Assembly: GCF_025567085.1 (NCBI RefSeq)
Contig: NZ_JAOQJN010000002.1
Location: 341,640-405,639, forward strand
Direction of reading: 5' to 3'
Length of the DNA stretch: 64,000 bases
Source of the DNA: Bovifimicola ammoniilytica
Lineage (GTDB): Bacteria > Bacillota > Clostridia > Lachnospirales > Lachnospiraceae
In this document: positions 18,320 through 28,048 of the stretch, piece by piece
Layout of the letters: every line of letters starts with the position of its first letter
Numbering within the stretch: the first letter of the stretch is position 1
Notes under the pieces: model-generated
Told to the model about the DNA's origin: nothing
The model's database searches: none
The model's input: the letters and a program-made list of their open reading frames with translations, nothing else
Made by a program: the position numbers and the translations under genes

Positions 18320-18667
18320 TTGATAGTTAGAAGAGGAGATGTATATTATGCTGATTTGCGACCTGTTATTGGTTCAGAACAGGGAGGAATCAGACCGGTG
18401 CTTATAATTCAGAATGATATGGGCAATAAGCATAGTCCTACTGTAATATGTGCAGCCATCACGTCTAAAATGAATAAAGCAAAGCTGCCTACACATGTAG
18501 AATTAGATAGCAGGAGATATAATATGGTAAAAGATTCGGTTATTCTGTTAGAACAACTCAGGACAATTGATAAGAAAAGATTGAAAGATAAAGTATGTCA
18601 TCTGGACGAAGAAATATTAAATCAGGTTGATAGAGCATTGCTTGTTAGTTTAGAATTAAATACATAA
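18320..18667 (+). CDS. mazF: MazF/PemK-family mRNA interferase (NdoA-like)
   Basis: About 115 residues. MazF fold: RRGDVYYADLRPVIGSEQGGIRPVLIIQND, then VICAAITSK, KLPTHVEL, DSVILLEQLRTIDK, all close to Bacillus NdoA. It should cut RNA at a short sequence motif. TTG 18320 is preferred because family members begin at this residue; an in-frame GTG at 18311 is the alternative. The place next to alr is the classical locus, but the usual mazE antitoxin is missing: only 92-101 nt separate alr from mazF. Confidence 0.92.
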   Translation: MIVRRGDVYYADLRPVIGSEQGGIRPVLIIQNDMGNKHSPTVICAAITSKMNKAKLPTHVELDSRRYNMVKDSVILLEQLRTIDKKRLKDKVCHLDEEILNQVDRALLVSLELNT

Positions 18668-18671
18668 AATA

Positions 18672-18700
18672 TTGACTAATAAGTAATAAAATGATATATT
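18672..18700 (+). promoter_or_regulatory. Promoter of the CNNM/CorC-type gene
   Basis: TTGACT (18672-18677), 17-nt spacer, TATATT (18695-18700), about 120 nt upstream of the start codon at 18819. Confidence 0.5.
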
Positions 18701-18818
18701 TTCTGTTATTAGTGCATAATTGTACTGAAAAAGTGAGTGTATAATATAACTTTAAAGCATAAAAAGTAATATTATGTTGTCACATATATTAATCAAAAGG
18801 TAAAAGGAGTAAATTCAA

Positions 18819-20087
18819 ATGGACGGGTGTAGCCCCATATGGATTATTTTAGCAGTAGCAATATTATTTGTTTTAACGGTAATTGTTTATTTATACAGTT
18901 CGGCTGTACAAAGTATCAATGAAAACGAACTTGAAGAAATAAAAGAAAAAAATGAGAAGACATATCAGAAAGTTGATAAAATAATAAATGATCCGGCCAG
19001 ATTTATTAACACAGTACAGGAAGTATCAGTGTTAATAACATTAATTACAGGTATATGTATCGGTTTTAGGATAGATAAGGTACTTTTAAGAATTGGAATG
19101 GCAGTGTTATGGGTAATTATTTTATTAGTATTTGGAATAATTATTCCTAAGAAATTAGGATCCAGACATTCTAAAGGAATATCATTAAAACTTACTAATA
19201 TCACATATATGATGACAGTAGTTTTGATGCCGGTTACATTCTGTGTTTCGAAAATTGCTGATATGATTCTTAAAATATCTGGAATTGATCCAAATGAGCC
19301 GGAAGAAAATGTTACTGAAGAAGATATTATTTCTGTAATAAACGAGGGCCATGTGCAGGGAGTATTACTTGCAAGCGAGGCCGAGATGATAAATAACATA
19401 GTAGAATTCGGTGACAAGGAAGCTAAAGATATAATGACGCACAGAACAGCTATGGTATGTGTAGATGGAGAGATGCTTCTATGTGATGCAGCAGAATATA
19501 TTCTTGGACTTAATAATTCAAGATTTCCTGTATATATTGAGAATATTGATAATATTATAGGTATTGTTAACTTCAGAGATATAATGTCAGAGGCACAACG
19601 TGAAGTCAACGATATGAAAAAAATTTCAGATATTCCGGGACTTGTAAGAAAGGCATCGTTTGTACCGGAGACTAAGAAAATCAATGTATTATTTAAAACA
19701 ATGCAGTCAGAGAAGATACATATGGCAATAGTTGTTGATGAGTATGGACAGACTTCTGGTATAGTTGCTATGGAGGATATCTTAGAAGAGATTGTCGGAA
19801 ATATTTTAGATGAATATGACGAAGAAGATGTAAATATTGTCAGACGTGAGGATGGTGCTTATGTTGTTAAAGGAAGCACCCCGCTTGAAGAAATAGAAGA
19901 AAAGCTTCATATTAAATTTGACGAGGATTGCGAGACCATTAATGGATATCTGGTTTCAAAATTCGAAAGAATTCTTGAAAATGATGAAAGACCGGAGATT
20001 GTAATTGATAATGTCAAGTACAAAGTTCTGAGTGTAAAAAACAGAATGATTTCAGTTGTACTTATTACATTATCAGATGACGAATAA
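18819..20087 (+). CDS. Hemolysin-family protein (membrane domain, CBS pair, CorC/HlyC domain)
   Basis: 422 residues. An N-terminal TM helix (about 5-28) and further membrane segments at about 65-140 form a short CNNM/DUF21-like domain; then a CBS pair (DIMTHRTAMVCVD, NIIGIVNFRDIM, MAIVVDEYGQTSGIVAMEDILEEIVG) and a C-terminal transporter-associated CorC domain. Such proteins are linked to Mg/Co ion homeostasis; hemolysin is a historical name. GGAGT precedes the ATG. The membrane part is shorter than in typical YhdP/YtfL types. Confidence 0.88.
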   Translation: MDGCSPIWIILAVAILFVLTVIVYLYSSAVQSINENELEEIKEKNEKTYQKVDKIINDPARFINTVQEVSVLITLITGICIGFRIDKVLLRIGMAVLWVIILLVFGIIIPKKLGSRHSKGISLKLTNITYMMTVVLMPVTFCVSKIADMILKISGIDPNEPEENVTEEDIISVINEGHVQGVLLASEAEMINNIVEFGDKEAKDIMTHRTAMVCVDGEMLLCDAAEYILGLNNSRFPVYIENIDNIIGIVNFRDIMSEAQREVNDMKKISDIPGLVRKASFVPETKKINVLFKTMQSEKIHMAIVVDEYGQTSGIVAMEDILEEIVGNILDEYDEEDVNIVRREDGAYVVKGSTPLEEIEEKLHIKFDEDCETINGYLVSKFERILENDERPEIVIDNVKYKVLSVKNRMISVVLITLSDDE

Positions 20088-20200
20088 ATATGTTTATAAA
20101 GCTAAAGGCTTATAATATAAAATAATTAAAACATCGACAAAAGGTATTAATAATCTTAAGCCGGTGCATAGAATATTAAATATAAGGAAAGAGGTAAAGT

Positions 20201-20947
20201 ATGTCAGGACATTCAAAATTTGCGAATATCAAACATAAAAAGGAGAAAAACGATGCAGCAAAGGGTAAAGTCTTTACAATTATAGGTAGAGAAATAGCTG
20301 TAGCTGTTAAGGAGGGAGGACCTGATCCTGCTAACAATAGCAAATTACGTGATGTTATAGCTAAAGCAAAGGCTAATAATATGCCTAATGATACAATTGA
20401 CAGAGGCATTAAGAAAGCAGCAGGCGATGCTAACTCAGTTAACTACGTTACAGTTACATATGAAGGATATGGACCAAATGGTTCAGCTATCATAGTTGAT
20501 GCATTAACAGATAATAAGAATAGAACAGCTTCTAATGTAAGAAATGCATTTACTAAAGGCGGTGGAAATGTCGGAACACAGGGATGTGTATCATTTATGT
20601 TTGATAAAAAAGGTCAGATTATAATTGATAAAGAAGAATATACTGGTGATGCAGATGAGCTTATGATGTTAGCTATCGATGCAGGGGCAGAAGACTTCGC
20701 CGAAGAAGAAGACAGTTTTGAGATAACCACAACACCTGAAGATTTCAGTGCAGTAAGAGAAGCACTTGAAAATAGTGGAATATTAATGGTTTCAGCAGAA
20801 GTGACAATGATTCCACAGACTTGGGTTGAATTAACAGATGAAAATGATATTAAGAAAATGAACAGAATCTTAGATTTACTTGATGAAGATGATGATGTTC
20901 AGGCTGTATACCATAATTGGGACAGACCGGATGATGAAGAAGACTAA
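20201..20947 (+). CDS. YebC/PmpR family protein (TACO1-like)
   Basis: 248 residues, typical length. Starts with MSGHSKFANIKHKKEKNDAAKGKVFT, the family signature (commonly MAGHSKWxNIxHRK). The three-domain YebC fold continues with NMPNDTIDRGIKKA and YEGYGPNG. Described both as a transcription regulator and as a ribosome factor easing proline-stretch translation. AAAGAGGT precedes the ATG. Confidence 0.95.
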   Translation: MSGHSKFANIKHKKEKNDAAKGKVFTIIGREIAVAVKEGGPDPANNSKLRDVIAKAKANNMPNDTIDRGIKKAAGDANSVNYVTVTYEGYGPNGSAIIVDALTDNKNRTASNVRNAFTKGGGNVGTQGCVSFMFDKKGQIIIDKEEYTGDADELMMLAIDAGAEDFAEEEDSFEITTTPEDFSAVREALENSGILMVSAEVTMIPQTWVELTDENDIKKMNRILDLLDEDDDVQAVYHNWDRPDDEED

Positions 20948-20982
20948 TATATAACTATATTAATAAAGTAAATAAATATTAA

Positions 20983-21020
20983 CAATGAGTCAGGTGCAAT
21001 GCATTTGACTCATTGATTTT
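20983..21020 (+). terminator. Intrinsic terminator after yebC
   Basis: CAATGAGTCA (20983-20992) pairs perfectly with TGACTCATTG (21006-21015) around a 13-nt loop, followed by ATTTTATATTTT. Confidence 0.8.
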
Positions 21021-21185
21021 ATATTTTATATTTGATATAATGTTTTATGGAAAATATGTCGATTTATATTGTATCAGATTGACGTAATAATATAAAAAAT
21101 TCATCTATTATTTTATAGGCATTCTGATGCATTATTAATATAATCAATATCCCAAAAAATGGATTGAAAGGTATAGAGGCGAAAT

Positions 21186-24100
21186 ATGAAACATATCAGA
21201 AAAATAAATTTTAAGAATCTTAGAAATGTCAAAACAGTATATAAAATAGCTACGATGTTATTAGTCGGTGTAATAATATTCTTTGTTGCATCAAGATTTG
21301 CATCTGCCGAGTCTGTTAAGGTAAATATTACGGGAGATGAATTAAATGATGGCACATGGGAAGTGGGAAGCAGTCCGGTAACATGGACGGCACAGGCATA
21401 TGATTCGGAAAAAGATGAATACATAAGCTTAGAGGATGGTGGTTCAATCACATGGGAATCATCAGATAGAAGTATTGTAGATGTATCGCAGAATTCTGAG
21501 GGTACAGAATCTACAGCAGTGTTGAAACCTATAAGCGCAGGTAAAGCTACTATATCTGCTACATTTACAAAGGTTGTATCAACAGATGACGGAGATTATG
21601 AGATAACAACTAAATCAGAGAGAACGGTTGTTGTAAAATTCAAGATAAATGAAGCAAGCATTCCAACAGCTCCATATGAAGATGACTGGACAGTACCAAA
21701 TATTATTACTAATTCGGATAATCCTGTTAAATGGACAAGTAGTGATGATTCTGTAGTAACAGTCACAGATGATGGAAGTGGAAATGGTGTCTTAACATTG
21801 GCTGGTGCAGGTAAGGCTGAGATTACTGCAGTGACTGATGATGGACAGAGTGAGAGCTTCAGAGTAGTAGTTAATGCTAAATTTAAGGAGACAGATTCAT
21901 TATTAAATATTGGCTATAAAGAATATTATACTTTAACTACTAACGCAGGACATGCATCAAATGTAATATTTGAAAGTGATAATCCGGAAGTGGTTTCAGT
22001 AGATAGGGATGGAACAGCATATGGTAAGGCAGCAGGAAAAACATTCTTATATATTTATACTTTAGATAAGAATGATGAATGGTATAGCTTACAGCCATCA
22101 CCTGTAAGAAATATTCCGGTTTCAGTTGATTTCGCAATTACATCATCATCTAAATCAGTTGCAGTTGGTGATACACTTACATTGGATACTAATATATGTG
22201 AGGGTGATAAAAAGTCAGTAAACTGGACTTCAAGTGATACAGGAGTTGCCACAATTTCTGCAGATGGTGTACTTACAGCAGTAAGTAAGGGTCAGGCAAC
22301 AATTACCGCAAGTGTTGTTAATCCGGAAGTATTTGGAACAACAGATATTCAGACAGCAAGTATTACAATTAATGTAATTGATTCATTTGCACTTAGTGAG
22401 TCAGAACATATATTAAATGCTAACGAGTCATTTGATTTAACAGCAATCGTGACAGACTCTGCAGCAAGTGTTACATGGAAGTCATCAGATGAATCAATAG
22501 TTACTGTAACACCGAGCAGAAATGATAAATATCTTGCTACAGTTAAGGCTAAAGCAAAAGGTCAGGCAACAATTACAGCAACACAGATTATAGACGGAGT
22601 TGCTAAGACTGCAACCTGTGAAGTGTATGTTAAAGAACCTGTATTAGATGTAGTTATTTCTCCGTCAGAAGTAGAGATAATAAAAGGTTCACAGTATAGA
22701 CTTATTGTAACTTTTAATCCTAGCAGACCAGATAATACCAACGTTAAATGGGTATCATCAGATGAGAAAATTGTTACAGTAGATGATATGGGAATAATTA
22801 AAGGTGTTAAAGGCGGACAGGCAGTTGTATCGGTGGTTACTGAAGATGGAATAAAAGTAGCTTCATGTACAGTATCAGTAAGAGAACCGGTTACAGGAAT
22901 TAAGATGGATATAAATACAGTTACAACAAGTCTTGCTACTAAAACATATCAGCTTACGTATACAATTCTTCCGGCAGGTGATGGAGTTAACAGAGACGTA
23001 ACCTGGACTTCATCAGCACCGGATGTTGCAACAGTTGGAGAAAATGGTTTGGTTACATTCCATAAACCTGGTAAAGCAACAATTATTGTTAAGACAGTAG
23101 ATACAGGTTATAACGGAAACCTTATTGATACCTGTGAATTCTACATAAATAATCCTGTTACAGCAGTCGATTTAGATTATACAAATATTACATTGAAATT
23201 AAATGAGCAGTTCAGACTTACCACAAAGATAACTCCTGAAGATGCAACTAATAAGAAAATCATTTGGACATCAAGTGATACAAATGTTGCAATTGTGAAT
23301 GACGAGGGTATGGTAACAGCAGTTGGCAGTGGCTCTGCAACAATTCTTGCTAAATCAGAAGACAGTGGTGCTACATCAATGTGTAATGTAACAGTATATC
23401 AGCCTGTCACAAGCATTGCAATAAGCAATGACAACATTACAGTAAGAAAAGGAACTGAATTCTGGCTTAATGCAACAGCACTACCTGATAATGCAATGAA
23501 TAAAAAAATATCGTGGTCATCAAATGATACTTCTATAGCAACAGTCGACCAGAATGGTAAAGTTACTACTATAGAAGCAGGTAACTGTGTAATTACAGCA
23601 ACAAGTCAGGATAGCGGTGCAATGGCAAAATGTATCGTTACTGTTCTTCAGCCAATAACAGGAATATCATTAAATGTTAATTCCAAGACAATTATGAAGG
23701 ACGACAAATTCATAATTATACCTACAATTACACCTGTTGATGCAGATAATAAGAATGTAATCTATTCTTCAAGTGATGACACAGTAGCAAGTGTTGATGC
23801 AAATGGTGTTGTTACTGGTAAAAAAGGTGGTATAGCAATTATTATTGCTAAGACAGAAGAAAGAGGACTTATAGCGAGCTGTCAGGTAACAGTCCAGGAA
23901 TTCGTATCATCTGTTAAGATTAATGCAGGTATTTCAAGAATGAACATTGGTGATTCTAAACAGTTATCAGCTACAGTATCAGCAGAAAGTGCTACAAATA
24001 GAAAATTAAGATGGACTTCATCTAATAGCAGTATTATTTCAGTAGATGCTAATGGAAGAATTTCAGCTAAAAATGTTGGAAGAGCTACAATATATGCATA

Positions 24101-24875
24101 TGCCACAGATGGAAGTGGTATTTTTGACAGTGTGACTATAGAAGTTATAAAACCTGTAACTTCCATTATGATAAATCCAAGCAATGTATCAATTGCTGAA
24201 GGCAAAAGTGCAAAGGTATCGGTAAGTGTTGCACCTGCCGATGCTACATATAAGGAAGTTGAATGGAGCAGTTCAGATTCATCAATAGCAACAGTAGATT
24301 ATTCAGGTGAGATTACAGGTGTTAAGGCAGGAATATGTAAAGTATATGCTACATCAGTTGATGGCAATAATGTCGTAGGCGTATGTAAAGTTACTGTAAA
24401 ACCAACTGTACCTGCAACAGGCGTTACGATAAATTCTAAGAGTATTACGATGTTACCTGGCCAGACAAGAACATTAACAGCCAGAATTAAACCTACAAAA
24501 TCTACAGAAAGCGTTACATGGGTATCAGGAGATACATCTGTTGCAACTGTTTCAGCAAATGGTACTGTAACAGCAAGAGGACAGGGTAACACAGAAATAT
24601 ATGCTATTTCTAATGAAACTGGTGTGGAAAGTTCATGTGAAGTAATAGTTCTTGCATTAAATGCAACTTATATTACACTTGAACAATATGATAGCTATGA
24701 TTTAGATGTATTTGGAGCAACACAGAATATCAAGTGGTATTCTAATAACAAACGAGTAGCTACAGTAACATCAAATGGAAGAGTAATAGCTAGAATGGCG
24801 GGAACCACAACTATTACTGCAAAGGTTAATGGTAAAGTGTTATATTGCACGGTAAAAGTAACTACTATGAAGTAA
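21186..24875 (+). CDS. Secreted multi-domain bacterial Ig-like (Big2) protein
   Basis: 1229 residues. Residues about 18-38 (IATMLLVGVIIFFVASRFASA) form a signal peptide or anchor. The rest is a chain of roughly 13 Big2-type domains of about 80 residues, each with the WTSSDxxVATVDxxGxVTAxxxGxATITA pattern and joined by VTGI/VTSI linkers. There is no sortase motif, S-layer or choline-binding domain, and no enzymatic domain, so attachment and partner are unknown; adhesion or surface structure is the usual guess. The gene is followed closely by two zinc-ribbon membrane proteins. Confidence 0.9.
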   Translation: MKHIRKINFKNLRNVKTVYKIATMLLVGVIIFFVASRFASAESVKVNITGDELNDGTWEVGSSPVTWTAQAYDSEKDEYISLEDGGSITWESSDRSIVDVSQNSEGTESTAVLKPISAGKATISATFTKVVSTDDGDYEITTKSERTVVVKFKINEASIPTAPYEDDWTVPNIITNSDNPVKWTSSDDSVVTVTDDGSGNGVLTLAGAGKAEITAVTDDGQSESFRVVVNAKFKETDSLLNIGYKEYYTLTTNAGHASNVIFESDNPEVVSVDRDGTAYGKAAGKTFLYIYTLDKNDEWYSLQPSPVRNIPVSVDFAITSSSKSVAVGDTLTLDTNICEGDKKSVNWTSSDTGVATISADGVLTAVSKGQATITASVVNPEVFGTTDIQTASITINVIDSFALSESEHILNANESFDLTAIVTDSAASVTWKSSDESIVTVTPSRNDKYLATVKAKAKGQATITATQIIDGVAKTATCEVYVKEPVLDVVISPSEVEIIKGSQYRLIVTFNPSRPDNTNVKWVSSDEKIVTVDDMGIIKGVKGGQAVVSVVTEDGIKVASCTVSVREPVTGIKMDINTVTTSLATKTYQLTYTILPAGDGVNRDVTWTSSAPDVATVGENGLVTFHKPGKATIIVKTVDTGYNGNLIDTCEFYINNPVTAVDLDYTNITLKLNEQFRLTTKITPEDATNKKIIWTSSDTNVAIVNDEGMVTAVGSGSATILAKSEDSGATSMCNVTVYQPVTSIAISNDNITVRKGTEFWLNATALPDNAMNKKISWSSNDTSIATVDQNGKVTTIEAGNCVITATSQDSGAMAKCIVTVLQPITGISLNVNSKTIMKDDKFIIIPTITPVDADNKNVIYSSSDDTVASVDANGVVTGKKGGIAIIIAKTEERGLIASCQVTVQEFVSSVKINAGISRMNIGDSKQLSATVSAESATNRKLRWTSSNSSIISVDANGRISAKNVGRATIYAYATDGSGIFDSVTIEVIKPVTSIMINPSNVSIAEGKSAKVSVSVAPADATYKEVEWSSSDSSIATVDYSGEITGVKAGICKVYATSVDGNNVVGVCKVTVKPTVPATGVTINSKSITMLPGQTRTLTARIKPTKSTESVTWVSGDTSVATVSANGTVTARGQGNTEIYAISNETGVESSCEVIVLALNATYITLEQYDSYDLDVFGATQNIKWYSNNKRVATVTSNGRVIARMAGTTTITAKVNGKVLYCTVKVTTMK

Positions 24876-24956
24876 TAATTAAATCTTGACAATGTATTTA
24901 ATTAATATAAAATAATAAAGGACATATGAAAAAAATAGGAAAAGAGGTTAAGAGAA

Positions 24957-26057
24957 ATGTTTTGTAAAAAATGCGGAGCAAAAAATGATGATGATGCAGT
25001 ATTTTGTGTAAGTTGCGGCGCAAAGATAGGCGAATCACAGGCAGAAGTCAATAATTTGTCAAAAGAAATTGTTTGGGAAAATGATAAAGTTGTTAAAGAA
25101 AATGATAATCAGAATTCAGGTGATAATTTGTCTGATAATCTTTCGGATTCGTTCTTCCAGCAAGCAGATAACAATGTTGAAGATGAGAAGAATGAGAATG
25201 TAGAAGAGGTTAATCAGGAAGAAACTAAAAATACTGAAGATACTGAAGATACTGAAGATACAATAGAACCGGTTGAAATATCTAAGACACAGGATAATTA
25301 CGATAACGTCCAGAATAATCAGATTGACAATCAGCCTGATAATAGTTTTGCCAGAAGCCAGTTTGAAAATGACAATCAGTTCTCTAATGGAGTTCAGAAT
25401 GTAAATTCAAATCCAAATGTAAATCAGTTTGCTGAGAATACTAATTATGGTGCTCAGAAACAAACTGAAAAAGCTAATAAGTTCTCATTTAAGAGATTCT
25501 TATTTAGTGCAATTGTACTAATAGCAACTATTCTTTCATGTGCAACATTATTTATGAATTACTTATCAATGGAAGTAAAGGTTAAAGGTGAGGGTAGCTC
25601 GAAAGAATCAATTACAGGAATAGATATCATTAAATCAGGTGTCGATGAGGATGAGGTATGGGTTAATGATGACCATAAATCAATTGATGTTACTAAAACT
25701 ATCAGATATTGTACTATTGGTTTAGGTGTAGCATTGGTAGTATTCGCTGTTATTGAGTTTATATTACTTGTAGTTGTACGAAGAAGAGGTGCATATGTTC
25801 TTATTATGTTATTCAGCTTAATTAAGTTAGGGCTTGGTGGATATATCGGATATTTATGGTGCTTTAAGCTTCTTGATATTATAAAAGATATGTTCAATGA
25901 TATGTTAGGTTTCTTAATATCAGAAGAATATATGATGACTATAACAGCAGGTTTTGGAATCGGCTTCATTTTAATGATGGTAGCACAGTTAGTTACATTC
26001 ATCTGTTCAATTGTATTAATGACATGTAAGAACAGAAAGAAAGTAAAATATAATTAG
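24957..26057 (+). CDS. Zinc-ribbon membrane protein with disordered linker
   Basis: 366 residues. N-terminal zinc ribbon with two CxxC knuckles (CKKCGAKN and CVSCGAK, residues 3-22); an acidic Asn/Glu/Asp-rich, probably unstructured region with a three-fold TED repeat (about 30-170); then four membrane helices (about 180-205, 245-270, 282-308, 325-352). Function unknown. AAGAGG lies 10 nt before the ATG. It lies 81 nt after the Big2 gene and before another zinc-ribbon protein. Confidence 0.8.
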   Translation: MFCKKCGAKNDDDAVFCVSCGAKIGESQAEVNNLSKEIVWENDKVVKENDNQNSGDNLSDNLSDSFFQQADNNVEDEKNENVEEVNQEETKNTEDTEDTEDTIEPVEISKTQDNYDNVQNNQIDNQPDNSFARSQFENDNQFSNGVQNVNSNPNVNQFAENTNYGAQKQTEKANKFSFKRFLFSAIVLIATILSCATLFMNYLSMEVKVKGEGSSKESITGIDIIKSGVDEDEVWVNDDHKSIDVTKTIRYCTIGLGVALVVFAVIEFILLVVVRRRGAYVLIMLFSLIKLGLGGYIGYLWCFKLLDIIKDMFNDMLGFLISEEYMMTITAGFGIGFILMMVAQLVTFICSIVLMTCKNRKKVKYN

Positions 26058-26103
26058 TATATTAATTTTAGATAAAAATATATATTACATAATTTGTATT
26101 ATA

Positions 26104-26140
26104 AAGAAGTGTGGGAACTTATATTCCTGCACTTCTTTTG
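26104..26140 (+). terminator. Intrinsic terminator
   Basis: AAAGAAGTGTGGGA (26104-26117) pairs with TCCTGCACTTCTTT (26125-26138) with wobble or mismatch at two places, followed by a short T-run. Confidence 0.75.
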
Positions 26141-26175
26141 AATGCATACAAATAACAGGCTGGGATAAATTTTCC

Positions 26176-26204
26176 TTGCCTGCCAATTTGACTTATGGTA
26201 TAGT
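26176..26204 (+). promoter_or_regulatory. Promoter of the second zinc-ribbon gene
   Basis: TTGCCT (26176-26181), 17-nt spacer, TATAGT (26199-26204), 52 nt before the ATG. Confidence 0.55.
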
Positions 26205-26256
26205 ATATATGTTTAAGTTAAAATAACAAGTCTGATTCAGACGGAATGGAGTAACC

Positions 26257-28029
26257 ATGAAATGTAGCAGATGTGGAGAAGAGTGTAAAGATAATCAGGC
26301 GTTTTGTCTGAAATGTGGTACACCTATCCAGGTTGTACCTGATTTCAATTTAATTGAAGCTGAATTAGCTAACAATGTCGGAGAATTAATGAACGAGATC
26401 GACGAAGATAAAAAGAAGGAAAATAAGCAGGGTGATTTAAACAGATATAGAAATTCGACGAGAAATGATAAAACGAATGTCTATGGTGCAACAAATCAGT
26501 CTAATAATTCTAAACAATATAGAAAAAGTATAAACGATGGAAATACACGTAAAATTAATGGCTCAGACGGTTTTGATGATAATGATATGGATTATTTAGA
26601 TGATGATTATTATGTTGATACTATGCCAGACCATGATGTTGAAGCAGAGATATCATTAGTAGATATCCAGAATCTTAAAGATACTGCTAAATTAAATGAT
26701 TATCAGGTAGATGGAATGGATTTTAATCAGGATAATAATTATAATCCTGATGATACCGAGGAAGACGAAAATCAATCAGAAAAGAAAGCATTTAAAGTTA
26801 AAGCAATAATATTTGGAGTTATTGCAACAATTGTTGTTGTAATTGCAATATTGTTACTTAGTGTATTAAATAAAGATACCGGTAAAGATTCATTTACAAA
26901 TGTATATAATACAGGATATGATTATTACACGTCTAAAGATTATGATAAAGCTCTTGCTAAATTCCTAGAAGCTAAAAAGATTGCTGATAATAAGAATGAG
27001 AAAATTAAGGTTAATAAATCGTTATTAGCAACTTACGAAAATATGGATGGAACAGAAGATAAACAGGTAAGTGTTCTTAAGGAACTTATAGAATTATCTC
27101 CAAAAGAATATGAGTATTATGAAAAATTAGTTGAAATATATGATGCTAAAAATATGAGCGATGAGATATCTGCATTGATTGATAGTATAGATGATGTGTC
27201 AATTAAATCACAACTTTCAGAATATAATGTAGCAACTCCTAGATTTAGTGAGAAAGAGGGAGATTATGATACTTATATTTCAATTAAATTAATAAGTGAT
27301 GATAATAAGATATATTATACATTAGATGGAACAGATCCTACAACATCAAGTACGCAATATACAGAAGATATTAACCTTAATAAAGAGGGAAAAATAACTG
27401 TAAAAGCAATTGCGGTAAATGAAAAAGGTCTTACAAGTAAAGTTGCCAGTGCAACTTATAATATTAAGCCTAATACGGTTGATGCTCCGGTTGTTACACC
27501 TGATGGTGGCAAATATACAGAGAATACAGAGATAACAATTACAGTTCCTGAGGGAATGAAGTGTTATTATACTTATGGTGCAACACCTACAACACCGACT
27601 ACATCAGATACAGAGTATACAGAGCCTGTTAAGATGTTAAGAGGAAAGAATATTTTTTCCGCAATATTGGTATCAGAGTCAGGTGTGGAAAGTGAAGTTA
27701 CACAAAACGTATATCAATTAGAATTAAACAGTGCTATAACATATGATGATGCGCTTGTGATTCTTAAGAATTATGTTGAAAATAACAATATAGCAGCTAA
27801 AGTCAATGAAGAACAATATGTAACAAAAGAAGGTTTGAATCTGACTTTCAGTTATAATTGCATTGCTGATATAGACAATGTAGAATATTATGTAATTAAT
27901 GCTACAGAGAAAGATTCTAGTGACAAAACAGTCAAAGTGGTTTATTATGGTGTGGATACTGTTACCAGTACACTTGTAGTTCTTGAAAAAGATACAGAAA
28001 ATGCTGGAAAATATAAATTAACAGAATAA
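26257..28029 (+). CDS. Zinc-ribbon, membrane-anchored protein with TPR-like and chitobiase-C-like domains
   Basis: 590 residues. Zinc ribbon CSRCGEEC/CLKCGT (residues 3-22); acidic disordered linker to about 180; one membrane helix (about 186-207); TPR-like helical repeats (about 220-320, FTNVYNTGYDYYTSKDYDKALAKF and following); two beta domains of the CHB_HEX_C / FN3-like type (about 328-405 and 410-490, marked by YYTLDGTDPTT and YYTYGATPTTPTT); and an unassigned C-terminal domain. Topology would put the ribbon inside and the beta domains outside. Function unknown; possibly an envelope sensor or scaffold. Confidence 0.8.
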   Translation: MKCSRCGEECKDNQAFCLKCGTPIQVVPDFNLIEAELANNVGELMNEIDEDKKKENKQGDLNRYRNSTRNDKTNVYGATNQSNNSKQYRKSINDGNTRKINGSDGFDDNDMDYLDDDYYVDTMPDHDVEAEISLVDIQNLKDTAKLNDYQVDGMDFNQDNNYNPDDTEEDENQSEKKAFKVKAIIFGVIATIVVVIAILLLSVLNKDTGKDSFTNVYNTGYDYYTSKDYDKALAKFLEAKKIADNKNEKIKVNKSLLATYENMDGTEDKQVSVLKELIELSPKEYEYYEKLVEIYDAKNMSDEISALIDSIDDVSIKSQLSEYNVATPRFSEKEGDYDTYISIKLISDDNKIYYTLDGTDPTTSSTQYTEDINLNKEGKITVKAIAVNEKGLTSKVASATYNIKPNTVDAPVVTPDGGKYTENTEITITVPEGMKCYYTYGATPTTPTTSDTEYTEPVKMLRGKNIFSAILVSESGVESEVTQNVYQLELNSAITYDDALVILKNYVENNNIAAKVNEEQYVTKEGLNLTFSYNCIADIDNVEYYVINATEKDSSDKTVKVVYYGVDTVTSTLVVLEKDTENAGKYKLTE

Positions 28030-28048
28030 CATAGAAAGTGGGATAAGT

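Noticed and set aside
18965..19684. Long minus-strand open frame (239 codons) opposite the CNNM/CorC gene
   Set aside because: It is the antisense shadow of a well-recognised gene, Ser/Ile-rich, with no ribosome-binding site.
21186..24875. Repeated DNA in the Big2 gene considered as a CRISPR-like or satellite array
   Set aside because: Repeats are protein domains of about 240 nt with diverged DNA; no short identical repeats with spacers anywhere in the window.
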